A stretch of 64,000 nucleotides of DNA from Leptolyngbya sp. PCC 7375 (GCF_000316115.1 NZ_JH993797.1:854486-918485), one strand, 5' to 3'. Shown: positions 17,520 to 27,371, counted from the stretch's first letter. The notes: generated from the letters alone by a model not told the origin. Numbers and translations: made by a program.

Positions 17520-17978
17520 ATGCATAATCGCCATGTTGTAGCTGGTGTTCTGATGATGACCACGGTGGGCAGCTTAGCCTATCCGGCCCATGGGCAACTT
17601 GAGCAAACCCAGCTGGCAGTAGAGATCAGTGGTGTCAATACCCCCCAAGGACAGGTCTGCCTTAACCTCTTTAATAGCAGCGATGGATTTCCTGGGGATC
17701 GCGAGGAGGCCTTGGAAAGCCTATGTTTAACGCTGACAGAGGACTCGCCCCCCGTCGCCACCTTTGAGAATCTGGCCCCTGGTAGCTATGCGGTTTCAGT
17801 CTTCCATGATGCCAACAACGACAATGAGTTTAACCGCAACTTTGTCGGCATGCCTGCCGAGGGGTTTGGATTTTCCAGAAACCCAGAAGCGCTAACCGGG
17901 CCACCTGAATTTGGAGACGCTGTGTTTTTGGTAGCAGGCGCAGAAAATAGGATCGAGGTTGAACTCAGCTATTTTTAA
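17520..17978 (+). CDS. DUF2141 family exported protein
   Basis: 152 residues with a signal peptide (MHNRHVVAGVLMMTTVGSLAYPAHG, cleavage near residue 25). The mature domain shows the DUF2141 pattern: VEISGVNTPQGQVCLNLFNSSDGFP, then LAPGSYAVSVFHDANNDNEFNRNFVGMPAEGFGFSRN. It is a small beta-sandwich presumed to act outside the cytoplasm; molecular role unknown. It is followed by two hairpins and the TIR-WD40 gene on the same strand. Confidence 0.85.
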   Translation: MHNRHVVAGVLMMTTVGSLAYPAHGQLEQTQLAVEISGVNTPQGQVCLNLFNSSDGFPGDREEALESLCLTLTEDSPPVATFENLAPGSYAVSVFHDANNDNEFNRNFVGMPAEGFGFSRNPEALTGPPEFGDAVFLVAGAENRIEVELSYF

Positions 17979-18085
17979 GGCAACGTCTGGATAAATTAAA
18001 CTTATCCCCCTGATTTTAAGGGGGGGTGAGGCAGATTCTAAGAATTCAAACAGCTTGCTTAGATAAAATATTGAGTGCATATACC

Positions 18086-18120
18086 CTGGTGGTGGTACAC
18101 CCAAGGTATACCACCACCAG
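18086..18120 (+). terminator. Hairpin between the DUF2141 and TIR-WD40 genes
   Basis: CTGGTGGTGGTA (18086-18097) pairs perfectly with TACCACCACCAG (18109-18120) around an 11-base loop, 24 bases before the TIR-WD40 start. A second C5/G5 hairpin lies at about 18006-18026. Either may end the DUF2141 transcript; the second could also affect translation of the next gene. Confidence 0.5.
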
Positions 18121-18144
18121 TAACTCGATATTTTAGAGTCTGTT

Positions 18145-21100
18145 ATGAGTGACGTTTACGATGCCTTTATTTCTTATGGTCGTGCTGACAGTAAGGCATT
18201 TGTTGCCAGCCTGTGTAAACGGCTGACGGATGTTGGCTATCGCATCTGGTGTGATTTTAACGATATCCCCTTGGCCGTAGATTTTCAGAACCAGATCGAT
18301 AGCGGCATTGAAAAATCCCATAATTTTCTCTTTATTATTTCACCCCACTCCGTCAACTCAGACTATTGTAGTAAAGAAATTGAAATTGCCCTGCGTCATC
18401 AAAAACGGATTATCCCCATATTGCACGTAGAGCAGATTCATCGAGAAATCTGGCAACAGCGAAATCCCCACGGCGGCGATGCACAATGGCAAGATTATCA
18501 GGCCAAGGGACTGCATTCCAGCTTTCCCAACATGAACAACCAGATTGGTAAAATCAATTGGGTTTACATGCGGCCAGAGCAAGATGATTTTGAAAAATCT
18601 TTAACAGACCTCCATCAGATTTTCCATCGTCATCAAGACTATGTGGAGAATCACACCCACTTCTTAAATCAGGCCCTTGGGTGGGAGCGACAACAAAAGC
18701 AAACGGAGTTTTTACTATTAGGCGAAAAACGACAGCTAGCAGAAACCTGGCTGAAACAACGGTTTAAAGACGAACAGGCTCCCTGTGAGCCCACCGACTT
18801 GCATTGTGAGTTCATTACTGAAAGCATTAAAAATGCTAACAACATGATGACTCAGGTGTTTTTGGCCTATGCCCAGGTGGATGCTGACGTTATGGACAAC
18901 ATTCGGCGATCGCTGCGACGTCAGGGGTTTACGGTTTGGAGTAATCAGACGGATATCGCCACAGGCGAAGCCTTTAAACGGGCTGTGGATCGGGGGATTG
19001 AAGAAGCTGATTCTATGGTGTATCTGCTGTCGCCCGATTCTCTTCGGTCCAAATATTGTCAGTATGAATTGAAGTATGCCCTGACCCTTCACAAGCGAGT
19101 TATTCCTATTTTAGTCAGGCCCCTGGGCTCCGCTGAGAGCCCACCGGAACTGGCCTCACTGCAATACATCGATTTAACGGATAACTTAGATCAAGATGAT
19201 TATCAGCTGGACGAAAACGGGTTGATTAAGACCCTCAACCAGGATGCGGTTTATTATAACCAGCACAAGATCCTCTTGACCAAAGCCTTAAAGTGGAAAC
19301 GGCAACAGGGGAATTCTAGTGTGTTGCTGCGGGGCTATGATCTAAGCCATGCAGAGGCCTGGTTAAAAACAGCGACTGGGCGCACCGTGCAGCCAGCGAT
19401 GACGTTGCACCGTGATTTTATCCAGGCCAGTTTAGACCAGCCACCCCTGTCTTCCATTGATGTGTTTATCTCCTATTCCAGTGCTGATGCCGATATTGCC
19501 CGTAAGATAAATGGCGCTTTGCAAAGCCAAGGTAAAACCACCTGGTTTGACCAGGAGAGTATTGCCGCAGGGACTGCCAACTTTCAGCGAGAGATCTACC
19601 AGGGCATTGAGGTATCTGACAATTTTTTGTTTATTTTGTCCCCTCGGTCCGTCAACTCACCCTATTGCAAATTAGAGGTAGACCATGGAGCCCGCTTTAA
19701 CAAGCGGTTTGTGACTATTTTGCATCAGCCTATAGAGACGGCTGACCTGCATCCCCAACTTGCCCAGGTTCAGTGGCTAGATTTTAGCCAGCAACGGGGC
19801 AACTTCACCACCCATTTTAATCACCTCATCCGCACACTGGATACGGACCGTGACCATGTGCAGAGTCATACAAAATGGCTCCAGCGCGCCCTGGAATGGC
19901 AGCAAAAAGAGCAGAGTCATGATTTGCTATTGCGGGGGGCGGAGAGTGCGATCGCAACCCAATGGCTGCAAGACACACAACAAAAGCAGAAAAAACCTGC
20001 CGTCACAACAGAGCAACAGACCTTTATCACCGCCAGTCAGAATGCCGCTGAAGCCGAGGCCCGTCGTGAAAAACGACGTATGAGAATTACCCAATCTCTG
20101 CTGGCAGGTGTGAGTGTTTTGTTTGTGATTGCAGCGGGAGCCAGTGCTATTGCCTTTAGGAATAACAGTCGTTTGGTGCTAGATGAGAACGCAGCGGAGA
20201 CCAGCCGGTTGCTGATTACTAAACCTGTAGAAGGGCTGTTGGACTCTCTCAAGTTGGTTGGCAAAAGCCGCGCCCATCTGAACGGACTGCGTCTTTCTGT
20301 GCGCTCTACCCTGCGAAATGCCATGGGTGCGACGGTGGAAAAAAACCGATTACTAGGGCATCAAGATGCGGCTTGGTCAGCGGTGTATAGCCCTGACGGG
20401 GAGATCATTGCCAGCGGCGGCTTCGATGATGTTATTCGACTGTGGGACAAAGACGGCAATGTGATTGGTCAACCCTTTGCAAGTCATACAGATGATATTT
20501 GGTCCATAGCGTTTAGCCCAGATGGGGAAACCATTGCCAGTGCCAGTTCTGATCAAACGGTACGGCTATGGAATTTGCAGGGCAACCCGTTGGGGAAGCC
20601 ACTGGCAGGACACTGGGGACATGTTAAGACCGTTGCATTTAGTGCAGATGGGGCCTGGATTGCCAGTGGTGATCAGGGGGGGGCTGTCAGGTTATGGAAT
20701 CGACAAGGCCGACTGTTGTACCCACCGTTTCAGGCAGATGGCCAAAGTACGATCTGGTCGGTGGCCTTTAGTCCGGATCGTACACAAATTGTCAGCGGTC
20801 GCGAAGATGGGCTGCTTCACGTTTGGAGCCCTCAAGGGCAATTGCTGAACACGTTGCGGGGGCATACCGGCACCATTATGTCGGTGGTATTTAGCCCCGA
20901 TGGCAGCCTGATCGCTAGCGGTGGTAACGATAACATTGTGCGGATATGGGATCGGCAGGGCAATCTACAGCACCAGCTAGAAGGCCACACCGATAATGTC
21001 ATCTCCCTGGCCTTTAGCCCCGATAGCCGATGGTTGATTAGCGGTGGTGACGACAACACTGTGCGGGTGTGGAGCCGAGATGGCCAGCCAGTGGGACCGC

Positions 21101-22206
21101 CCCTGACTGGCCACGATTACTATGTGTATTCTGTTGCCGTTAGCCCCGATGGCAACACTATTCTTAGCGGTGGTGAAGATCAGACACTGCGACTATGGGA
21201 TATGCAAACTGTCCTGTTGCGCCAGGCCACCCAGCTACATAATGGTGCGGTGCATGCCATGGCGGTTAGCGGTGATGGCCAAACCCTGGTGACGGCAGGG
21301 GCTGACGGCAAGATTAACCTGGTGCCAAACGGGGGCAGAGCCCTTACGTTTCAAGGACACACCAACGCAGTGCTATCGGTGGCCATGAGCCAGGATGGCC
21401 AAACCCTTGCCAGTGGCGGTGAAGACAACGTCGTTAAACTTTGGAATCGGCAGGGCTATGGGCTCGCAACCCTCACCGCCCACCAGGAACCCGTCAATGC
21501 AGTAGCGATTCATCCCACCCAACCGCTGATGGCCAGCGCCAGTGACGACACCACTATCCGCCTATGGGATCTGCAGGGAAATCCTGTAGGGCAATCCATT
21601 GAAGGGCACACCGATACGGTCAACACGGTTATGTTTACCCCCGATGGCCAGCGGCTGATTAGCGGTAGCGACGACCGCACCATTCGCCTGTGGGATCTAG
21701 AGGGCACCCCCATTGGTGATCCCATCGCAGGGCACACGGATGATGTGAATGCCATTGCCTTTAGTCCCGACGGCCAAATGTTTATCACGGCCAGTCGCGA
21801 TCGCACCCTAAGACTGTGGGACAGCAACGGTCGCCCTATGGTAGATGAGCCGTTTAGAGGTCACCTCAGCGATGTGGTGGCCGTCACCTTTAGCCCTGAC
21901 GGTGAATATATTGTCAGCGCCAGTCGGGATCAGACCCTACGGCTATGGGATTTAACCGGCAAGCCCATTGGCAATCCGTTAACAGGCCATAATGCCACCG
22001 CCAGCACGGTTTTATTCAGTGGCGATGGCCAATGGATCCTCAGTGCCAACAGTGATGGCTTTCTGCGACGGTGGGAAGGGGGCAGCCTGCAAGATTGGGT
22101 GGGGTGGGGATGCGATCGCATTCGCGAGCATTCTCTTGTAACGTCAGAAGATGTAGACATTCGCTCTCCCAATGCGGATGCGGTGAGCAGAGTATGTCAG
22201 TTTTAA
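18145..22206 (+). CDS. Triple-TIR, membrane-spanning, 14-blade WD40 repeat protein
   Basis: 1353 residues. Three TIR domains: about 3-95 (YDAFISYGRADS), 236-325 (QVFLAYAQVDAD) and 437-528 (IDVFISYSSADA). Each keeps the Glu at the NADase catalytic position (YCSKE78, YCQYE308, YCKLE511). Each is followed by a copy of a linker motif (A-L-x-W ... LLLRG ... AxxWL ... FIxAS). A single transmembrane segment lies near 647-671. Residues about 720-1340 hold 14 WD40 repeats (GH...V.SVAFSPDG...SGS.D.T.RLWD), enough for two seven-bladed propellers. The likely role is a signalling or defence effector whose propellers sense or scaffold. Trigger and NADase activity are unproven. Confidence 0.92.
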   Translation: MSDVYDAFISYGRADSKAFVASLCKRLTDVGYRIWCDFNDIPLAVDFQNQIDSGIEKSHNFLFIISPHSVNSDYCSKEIEIALRHQKRIIPILHVEQIHREIWQQRNPHGGDAQWQDYQAKGLHSSFPNMNNQIGKINWVYMRPEQDDFEKSLTDLHQIFHRHQDYVENHTHFLNQALGWERQQKQTEFLLLGEKRQLAETWLKQRFKDEQAPCEPTDLHCEFITESIKNANNMMTQVFLAYAQVDADVMDNIRRSLRRQGFTVWSNQTDIATGEAFKRAVDRGIEEADSMVYLLSPDSLRSKYCQYELKYALTLHKRVIPILVRPLGSAESPPELASLQYIDLTDNLDQDDYQLDENGLIKTLNQDAVYYNQHKILLTKALKWKRQQGNSSVLLRGYDLSHAEAWLKTATGRTVQPAMTLHRDFIQASLDQPPLSSIDVFISYSSADADIARKINGALQSQGKTTWFDQESIAAGTANFQREIYQGIEVSDNFLFILSPRSVNSPYCKLEVDHGARFNKRFVTILHQPIETADLHPQLAQVQWLDFSQQRGNFTTHFNHLIRTLDTDRDHVQSHTKWLQRALEWQQKEQSHDLLLRGAESAIATQWLQDTQQKQKKPAVTTEQQTFITASQNAAEAEARREKRRMRITQSLLAGVSVLFVIAAGASAIAFRNNSRLVLDENAAETSRLLITKPVEGLLDSLKLVGKSRAHLNGLRLSVRSTLRNAMGATVEKNRLLGHQDAAWSAVYSPDGEIIASGGFDDVIRLWDKDGNVIGQPFASHTDDIWSIAFSPDGETIASASSDQTVRLWNLQGNPLGKPLAGHWGHVKTVAFSADGAWIASGDQGGAVRLWNRQGRLLYPPFQADGQSTIWSVAFSPDRTQIVSGREDGLLHVWSPQGQLLNTLRGHTGTIMSVVFSPDGSLIASGGNDNIVRIWDRQGNLQHQLEGHTDNVISLAFSPDSRWLISGGDDNTVRVWSRDGQPVGPPLTGHDYYVYSVAVSPDGNTILSGGEDQTLRLWDMQTVLLRQATQLHNGAVHAMAVSGDGQTLVTAGADGKINLVPNGGRALTFQGHTNAVLSVAMSQDGQTLASGGEDNVVKLWNRQGYGLATLTAHQEPVNAVAIHPTQPLMASASDDTTIRLWDLQGNPVGQSIEGHTDTVNTVMFTPDGQRLISGSDDRTIRLWDLEGTPIGDPIAGHTDDVNAIAFSPDGQMFITASRDRTLRLWDSNGRPMVDEPFRGHLSDVVAVTFSPDGEYIVSASRDQTLRLWDLTGKPIGNPLTGHNATASTVLFSGDGQWILSANSDGFLRRWEGGSLQDWVGWGCDRIREHSLVTSEDVDIRSPNADAVSRVCQF

Positions 22207-22308
22207 TAATTGTCTGAGGGAAGCGCTTTTAGGAGTGCGATCGCACCTCACCCCCTGCATAATTCTACTAAGCTCATCGTATATAAACACAAATTCATCA
22301 CCCTCAAC

Positions 22309-22644
22309 ATGAGATTACTCGTCCAACTCATTGGCCTTGTCCTGATGCTGCTAGGGATTTATTACTTAGGCAGAAACATCTTTTTCACCACCAATGTGAA
22401 TCCCTACTTTTGGCGCGGCATTGCGGCTGATGCATCCATTTTCTTGCTGTGTGCTGGCATTTGCCTGTTGGTGTTTATGCCATTGGGATTTATGAAGCAA
22501 TTAGGTTGGATTTTCGTTGCTGGTGGGATTCTCTGTATTTTCGTGAGTAGTCGAGCCATTCTGAACCCGACCAGTCTTTGGCAGTTCTTTATTGCCACAG
22601 CATCTATGGCGTTTGGGTATCGGTTGTTTGCGACCGGGCGTTAG
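22309..22644 (+). CDS. Small integral membrane protein
   Basis: About 111 residues from MRLLVQLIGLVLMLLGIYYLG; a longer frame to 22210 would use a TTG and include a HIP1 site, so the inner ATG is preferred. Four hydrophobic segments, no family recognised. It lies 100 bases after the TIR-WD40 gene on the same strand; a functional link is possible but not shown. Confidence 0.65.
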   Translation: MRLLVQLIGLVLMLLGIYYLGRNIFFTTNVNPYFWRGIAADASIFLLCAGICLLVFMPLGFMKQLGWIFVAGGILCIFVSSRAILNPTSLWQFFIATASMAFGYRLFATGR

Positions 22645-22721
22645 CGTTGAGTCAGCACTGAATATCCCCTGCGTTCTCCACAACCCTGTGGAATAGTCGG
22701 CAGTAAATTGTATACAATACG

Positions 22722-22764
22722 ACTTTAAGCGGCCCTGAACCGCTAAGTTAGAGCCGCTTAAAGT
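22722..22764. terminator. Bidirectional hairpin between convergent genes
   Basis: ACTTTAAGCGGC (22722-22733) pairs perfectly with GCCGCTTAAAGT (22753-22764) around a 19-base loop. It lies between the ends of the small membrane protein gene and the RRM gene. Confidence 0.65.
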
Positions 22765-22824
22765 ATTTGAAATCGTTAGCTCGTACCCATTAGCCAATAA
22801 ATTAGCCAATCAGGATGAGCTGCA

Positions 22825-23070
22825 TTATCTACGGGGTTTTGCCTTATTGACTTTCAGATTACGGCCCATCCACTCAGCGCCATCCAGTGCTTCAATAGCA
22901 GCCGTCTCTTCTGCCTCTGTCTCCATGTCAACAAAAGCAAATCCACGCTTCCGACCGGTTTCCCTGTCGGTGGGTAAATGGGTACTTTTTACGGTGCCAT
23001 ACTCTGCAAAAGTTTGATTTAAGTCATCTTGTGTGACGTCAAAAGATAAATTACCAACATAAATCGTCAT
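22825..23070 (-). CDS. RRM-domain RNA-binding protein
   Basis: 81 residues comprising one RNA-recognition motif, as in cyanobacterial Rbp proteins. RNP2 is IYVGNLSF (residues 3-10) and RNP1 is KRGFAFVDM (about 41-49). A short basic tail (KAKPRR) follows instead of the glycine-rich tail of plant homologues. Such proteins are often cold-induced and act on mRNA localisation or stability. A GGAGA Shine-Dalgarno sits 6 bases before the ATG. A paralogue is at 30961-31233. Confidence 0.92.
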   Translation of the reverse strand: MTIYVGNLSFDVTQDDLNQTFAEYGTVKSTHLPTDRETGRKRGFAFVDMETEAEETAAIEALDGAEWMGRNLKVNKAKPRR

Positions 23071-23995
23071 CGAACTTCTCCAACAGTAAGCGTGTATAGA
23101 ATTAAATTCGGAGAACCGTTTGTTAGACGAATTTCATACCCGAAAATAAACCATAGGCAAAACGCTAACACGGGATTCAGGATAATAGATAAAATGCAGC
23201 AAAAGTTAAATCTGAAGAGAATTCGGACTCAGCGCATTAGGGGGCTGCACCCACCTAAAGCCCCAGGTTGGGGGCATTAGGTGGGTGGATGAGTGATGGG
23301 GTAATGGGGTGATTATGCAAGCGCAAGCGCTTTAGCACGATTTAAGTATCAGGATGCGGGTGATGCAATTATTGAATAATTCAACCAAAGGTTTTGGGTT
23401 CTACTACCTATCTCAGGGACAGAGCGTCAACCGTTAGATGGCTCTGTCATCCCACAGTCTTAAGTTTACGTCATCTATGATGATTTCAGAAAAATTATCT
23501 AGGAAAGGAATATTTAATATTTGCTTACTTGTTCCTATTTTAAGGAGCCTTAGCAGCTTAGTTCCCTCTCTTATCGATGCCGTTGATCAACATCATTTAT
23601 CCGCATTTGTCCAATTAACCGCAAAAATCAAAAGAGTCGCTGCTTTGTCAGGAATTATTGTGAAGTTCAGGATCATAAAAGTGCTGGTATTTCTAGGCCT
23701 TAGCTTTTTAAGCCTTGGCTCATTGCCGATCTCTTTAGTGAGGAAATGTGTAGGGAGTGAAACCAATACCTAAAATGTCGATAACAATATAGATATTGGG
23801 CAGCTGCTTGATTAGTAAGTTCTCTTTGTAAGAAAAAAGAGAGAACTTAAGGTTGTTGTGGTCTGATTTAGGGATGAGGGTTTTATAAGGTCCTAAGTCA
23901 TGGCTGTACAGAGGCATTTCATGGAACGCCCACAGGCACAAGCCAGCCCCTACGTTAAAAAAACTAAATAACATACGCTTACATGGGAGACAATT
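23071..23995. other. 0.9-kb stretch without recognised gene
   Basis: It probably holds the rbp 5' region and the oxidoreductase promoter. An imperfect hairpin (CACCCACCTAAAGCCCC against GGGGGCATTAGGTGGGTG, about 23249-23288) and a CATGGAACGCCC fragment (about 23920) resemble the dispersed palindromes. A 111-codon ORF at 23438-23773 has no family resemblance and no ribosome-binding site, so I do not call it. Confidence 0.5.
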
Positions 23996-25564
23996 ATGGA
24001 AAGCTTTGATTACATTGTTTTGGGCGCTGGCCTAGGAGGGCTTTCTGCGGCAGCTTGTTTAACACGTCAGGGCCATAGAGTTGCTGTTTTAGAAAAACAC
24101 TATTTGCCGGGGGGATGTTGTCACACCTTTGATTTTGGCGATTATCGGTTCTGTGCAGATGTGCATTACATTTCTCAGTGTGCGTCGGATCAGGCCATTG
24201 GTCAGTTTCTGAGCTACATTGAGCGGCCCGTGGAGTTTAATTCGCTGGACCCAGAAGGTATTGATCGGGTGATTACGCCGGAGGTGGATTTTAAGATTCC
24301 GTTGGATTGGGAGGCGTTGCGATCGCGTCTCCTCGCTACGTTTCCAGATGAGCAAACGGCCATTAACCGCTACTGTAATGAGATTCATCAGTTGCACACA
24401 GAAATTCGCAGCCTGACCCACGAAATTAACTGGTATAACCGCAAGTGGTCTGACTGGTTAAAGCTGCCCAAATACTGGAATCTCTACAGTAAGCGTAACT
24501 GGACCCTGCAAGATTTGTATAACCATGTGGGGCTGTCCCCCAAACTACAGAATCTGTTGGCAGGCCAGAGTGGTGATTATGCCCTACCCCCCAACGAAAT
24601 TGCCTTGATGACCCACACCTCTCTGGTCTCAGATTATGCAGAAGGGGCTTATTATCCCAAACATCACTTCAAACATTTTGTCGATACCATTGTGGCAGCC
24701 ATCACCGATGGGGGTGGGGTGGTGCAGCTATCCACCCCCGTAGAACATATTGAGGTCAGCGAGCATCGAGTGCAGCAGCTGATTACGGCCAACGGAGACA
24801 TCTATCACGCGGAAAAGGCCTACATCAGCGATCTAGACCCGAAGCTAACGGTAGAGCTGATGCACATTCCTGGCGTGCTCAGTAAGCAAGAAACCAAACG
24901 TCTGACCGGCTATGATTATTCTGCCAGTGCCTTTAACCTCTATCTGGGCTTAGATAGCCGCTTTGAACCAGAGCGCTATGGTCTGGGTAACTGGAATATT
25001 TGGTATTACCCCACCGGCAATTTAAACCAGGAATATCAGAAACAACTCGCTGGTGACCTCAGCCATCCATGGATCTTTCTCTCTTGCCCCACCCTAAAAT
25101 CCAGTGAACCTGGGATGGCTCCAGCGGGACATCATGTTTTAGAAATTGCCACTGTCTGTCCTTATCAGCCTTTTGGAGAGTTACATAAATACGATAAAGC
25201 AGGCTACAAAGCCAAAAAGCGTGAGCTGTATAAACAGATTATGAACAGCGTACGCGACTTGATTCCTGATGTGGACCGCTATGCTCGGATGAAAGTGTAT
25301 GGTACACCCACCACCAGTGAGTATTACCTGGGCCAGCCCCAAGGCAATATTTATGGCGCTAAGCTGATTCCTAAACAGGTAGGTCTGCACCGCATGGGCT
25401 ATACCACAGAGCTGCCGAACCTGTTCCTGGTGGGGGCCACTGCCGGTTATCCCAGCGTACCCGGTGTGATTATTAACGGCATGGATGTGGTAGAGCTGAT
25501 CACAGGTCGGACAATCCAGCACAAACAAGCACCCGCCAACGTTCCAGAAAAAGTCTCAATATAA
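23996..25564 (+). CDS. FAD-dependent oxidoreductase of the CrtI / carotenoid isomerase / retinol saturase group
   Basis: 522 residues. The N-terminal dinucleotide-binding fold YIVLGAGLGGLSAAACLTRQG (residues 6-26) is followed by EKHYLPGGCCHTF, typical of phytoene desaturase relatives. The C-terminal FAD motif NLFLVGATAGYPSVPGVIINGMDVVELI is present near 475-505. Such enzymes oxidise, isomerise or saturate polyenes, usually membrane-associated. Substrate unknown. SDR and AMP-ligase remnants follow on the same strand, suggesting a modified-lipid or polyene pathway. Confidence 0.87.
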   Translation: MESFDYIVLGAGLGGLSAAACLTRQGHRVAVLEKHYLPGGCCHTFDFGDYRFCADVHYISQCASDQAIGQFLSYIERPVEFNSLDPEGIDRVITPEVDFKIPLDWEALRSRLLATFPDEQTAINRYCNEIHQLHTEIRSLTHEINWYNRKWSDWLKLPKYWNLYSKRNWTLQDLYNHVGLSPKLQNLLAGQSGDYALPPNEIALMTHTSLVSDYAEGAYYPKHHFKHFVDTIVAAITDGGGVVQLSTPVEHIEVSEHRVQQLITANGDIYHAEKAYISDLDPKLTVELMHIPGVLSKQETKRLTGYDYSASAFNLYLGLDSRFEPERYGLGNWNIWYYPTGNLNQEYQKQLAGDLSHPWIFLSCPTLKSSEPGMAPAGHHVLEIATVCPYQPFGELHKYDKAGYKAKKRELYKQIMNSVRDLIPDVDRYARMKVYGTPTTSEYYLGQPQGNIYGAKLIPKQVGLHRMGYTTELPNLFLVGATAGYPSVPGVIINGMDVVELITGRTIQHKQAPANVPEKVSI

Positions 25565-25655
25565 CAGTTCAAAACAATTTTTTTAACTGCAGGAAATGCA
25601 TTATGGAACAGGCATTTTCTGCAGTTTTATGATGATTTTTAAAAATCATTGAGCC

Positions 25656-26471
25656 GTGAGACTTCTCTTTTTCCCAATTCTCGGATTTAGTCGAGCTAAG
25701 CTACAGCAACGGCTGGCGGGCAAGACTGTATTGATTACGGGGGCAAGCTATGGCATTGGTGAATGTTTGGCAGAGAGTTTGGCAGATACGGGTGCCCATC
25801 TGCTGCTGGTGGCGCGCACAGCTGAGAAACTGAGGCAGGTAAGACAGCGGGTTGAAGCAAAAGGCGGGCGAGCGGACGTACTACCCTGCGATTTACGAAA
25901 TCCGGCTGAGGTGGATGCGCTACTGCATCAGCTGTCAGGCCGGGTGGATGTTTTTGTCAGCAATGCCGGAAAATCTATCCATCGCTCCATTTTTGACTCC
26001 CTCCATCGAATGCATGATTTTACCCGCACCATGAATCTGAACTATTTTGGCCCGGTGCAGCTAATGCTGGGTCTGATTCCTGGTCTGGTGGCGCGGCAGG
26101 GACAGGTGATTAATATTTCTGCGGTCAATGTGCTGCTGATTCCTGCCCCCAAGTGGGCGGCCTATCAAGCCTCGAAAACCGCATTTGACCAGTGGTTTCG
26201 CAGCGTGGCCCTGGAGTTAAATGCCCAGGGTGTCAGTACCACATCCATTTATCTGCCGCTGGTGCGTACACGCATGATTAAACCAACCAAGGCATATAAC
26301 GACATGCCTGCCATGCTGCCTGAGCAGGTGGCTCAGTTAATTTGTCGAGCAATTATTTCCCGCAGACGCACCTATGCCCCATGGTGGTTGATGGCTGGGC
26401 AGTTGGCATCCGTAATCGGTCGCTGGCCCTGGGAAGTGATCCTCGGACGTAGACGCAAATCAAGAACCTGA
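25656..26471 (+). CDS. Short-chain dehydrogenase/reductase (SDR)
   Basis: 271 residues using a GTG start (VRLLFFPILGFSRA). The cofactor loop VLITGASYGIGECLAESL (about 25-42), NAG motif (VSNAGKSIH), catalytic Ser (VINISAVN) and YQASK (Tyr and Lys, about 170-174) are intact. It overlaps the downstream AMP-ligase gene by TGATG at 26469-26473, so the pair are translationally coupled. A reductase for a ketone or aldehyde in the same pathway as the neighbouring FAD enzyme is likely; substrate unknown. Confidence 0.88.
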   Translation: MRLLFFPILGFSRAKLQQRLAGKTVLITGASYGIGECLAESLADTGAHLLLVARTAEKLRQVRQRVEAKGGRADVLPCDLRNPAEVDALLHQLSGRVDVFVSNAGKSIHRSIFDSLHRMHDFTRTMNLNYFGPVQLMLGLIPGLVARQGQVINISAVNVLLIPAPKWAAYQASKTAFDQWFRSVALELNAQGVSTTSIYLPLVRTRMIKPTKAYNDMPAMLPEQVAQLICRAIISRRRTYAPWWLMAGQLASVIGRWPWEVILGRRRKSRT

Positions 26472-27043
26472 TGATCACGCTGCTAGGGAAGCTATATCGC
26501 ACTCAATTATTAACACCTGTGGGTCTGTTTTATCTGTTGGAGGTGGTGCTAACAACGGGGGTGAATCTGATGGCGTTGTTACGGTTAGCAGCACGGTTGC
26601 ATCCTGGACGGACGGCGGTGGTGGATGAGCGCGAGCGGCTGAGCTATGGGGACCTGTGGCGGCAGAGTGAGAATTTGGCGCGGGGGTTGCGGGAGGACTA
26701 TGGGCTTCAGGAGGGGGAGAGGGTTGAGATCGCAACCCGAAATCATGCAGCCACCATTAAAGCCCTGTTTGCCGTCTCACGTTTAGGAGCCCATGTTTTC
26801 CTGGTCAATCCTGACATGAGCACCATAGAGGCGGCAACGGTGCTGGGGATGCCAGATGAAGCGTTTGGACAGCGGTTAAAGGCGGTAATTGTCGCAAAAC
26901 CAGGCAGTATGTTGGGTGCGTCGGCTGTGCGTGATTGTTTAAAGCCAAGGGTTGCACGGTATCAGATGCCAGGGGTGATTGAGTTTCAAGCAGAGCTACC
27001 GTATACGTCGTTGGGCAAGCTGGATAAGAAGGCGTTGTTGTGA
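26471..27043 (+). pseudogene. AMP-dependent acyl-CoA synthetase/ligase with large in-frame internal deletion
   Basis: 190 codons, against about 500 for the family. Residues 1-117 match the N-terminus (RTAVVDERERLSYGDLWRQSENLARGL ... ALFAVSRLGAHVFLVNPDMS). From about residue 118 the text jumps to the C-terminal subdomain (EAATVLGMPDEAFGQRLKAVIV ... LPYTSLGKLDKKALL). The phosphate-binding SSGTTGxPK loop and the whole adenylation core are absent. The junction is near base 26822 and keeps the frame, so a short protein may still be made but cannot be an active ligase. Confidence 0.82.
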
Positions 27044-27045
27044 GT

Positions 27046-27330
27046 TTAAACGTCAGCATGGCCTGTTAACACACAGACGAATGTAATCATGCCAAATAGC
27101 CATATGGGCATAAAGACAGCGCTGCCGCCACCACGACTGCCATACCAACGAGAAAATCCTTTTAGGTTATCTTGTCGGGCACGATAGACAAGATCGATGA
27201 TAACCATAAAAATACTGGCAAAGGCCAATCTTGTTTGTGGCACATAATCGAAGAAAAAGTAGCTGATCAGGTGGCCAAGAACAGCCGCCGCCATCAGAAA
27301 AATAAGACCGCGAATATTGAGTGTGGCCAT
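27046..27330 (-). CDS. Small membrane protein
   Basis: 94 residues with three hydrophobic stretches (LIFLMAAAVLGHLISYFFF, LAFASIFMVIIDLVY, PIWLFGMITFVCVL) and a Gly/Arg-rich loop (SRWYGSRGGGS). Its stop falls just after the AMP-ligase stop on the opposite strand. Family not recognised; the hydrophobic pattern and codon use support a real gene. Confidence 0.65.
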   Translation of the reverse strand: MATLNIRGLIFLMAAAVLGHLISYFFFDYVPQTRLAFASIFMVIIDLVYRARQDNLKGFSRWYGSRGGGSAVFMPIWLFGMITFVCVLTGHADV

Positions 27331-27371
27331 GGTTAGGCACTAGTTGTTTAGTGCTAAAGGTAGGAATAAAA

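Noticed and set aside
18736..19092. Minus-strand ORF opposite the TIR region
   Set aside because: Shadow of the TIR-WD40 gene.
23438..23773. 111-codon ORF with one hydrophobic stretch
   Set aside because: No ribosome-binding site or family resemblance; both strands read poorly. Kept only as a note in the intergenic entry.
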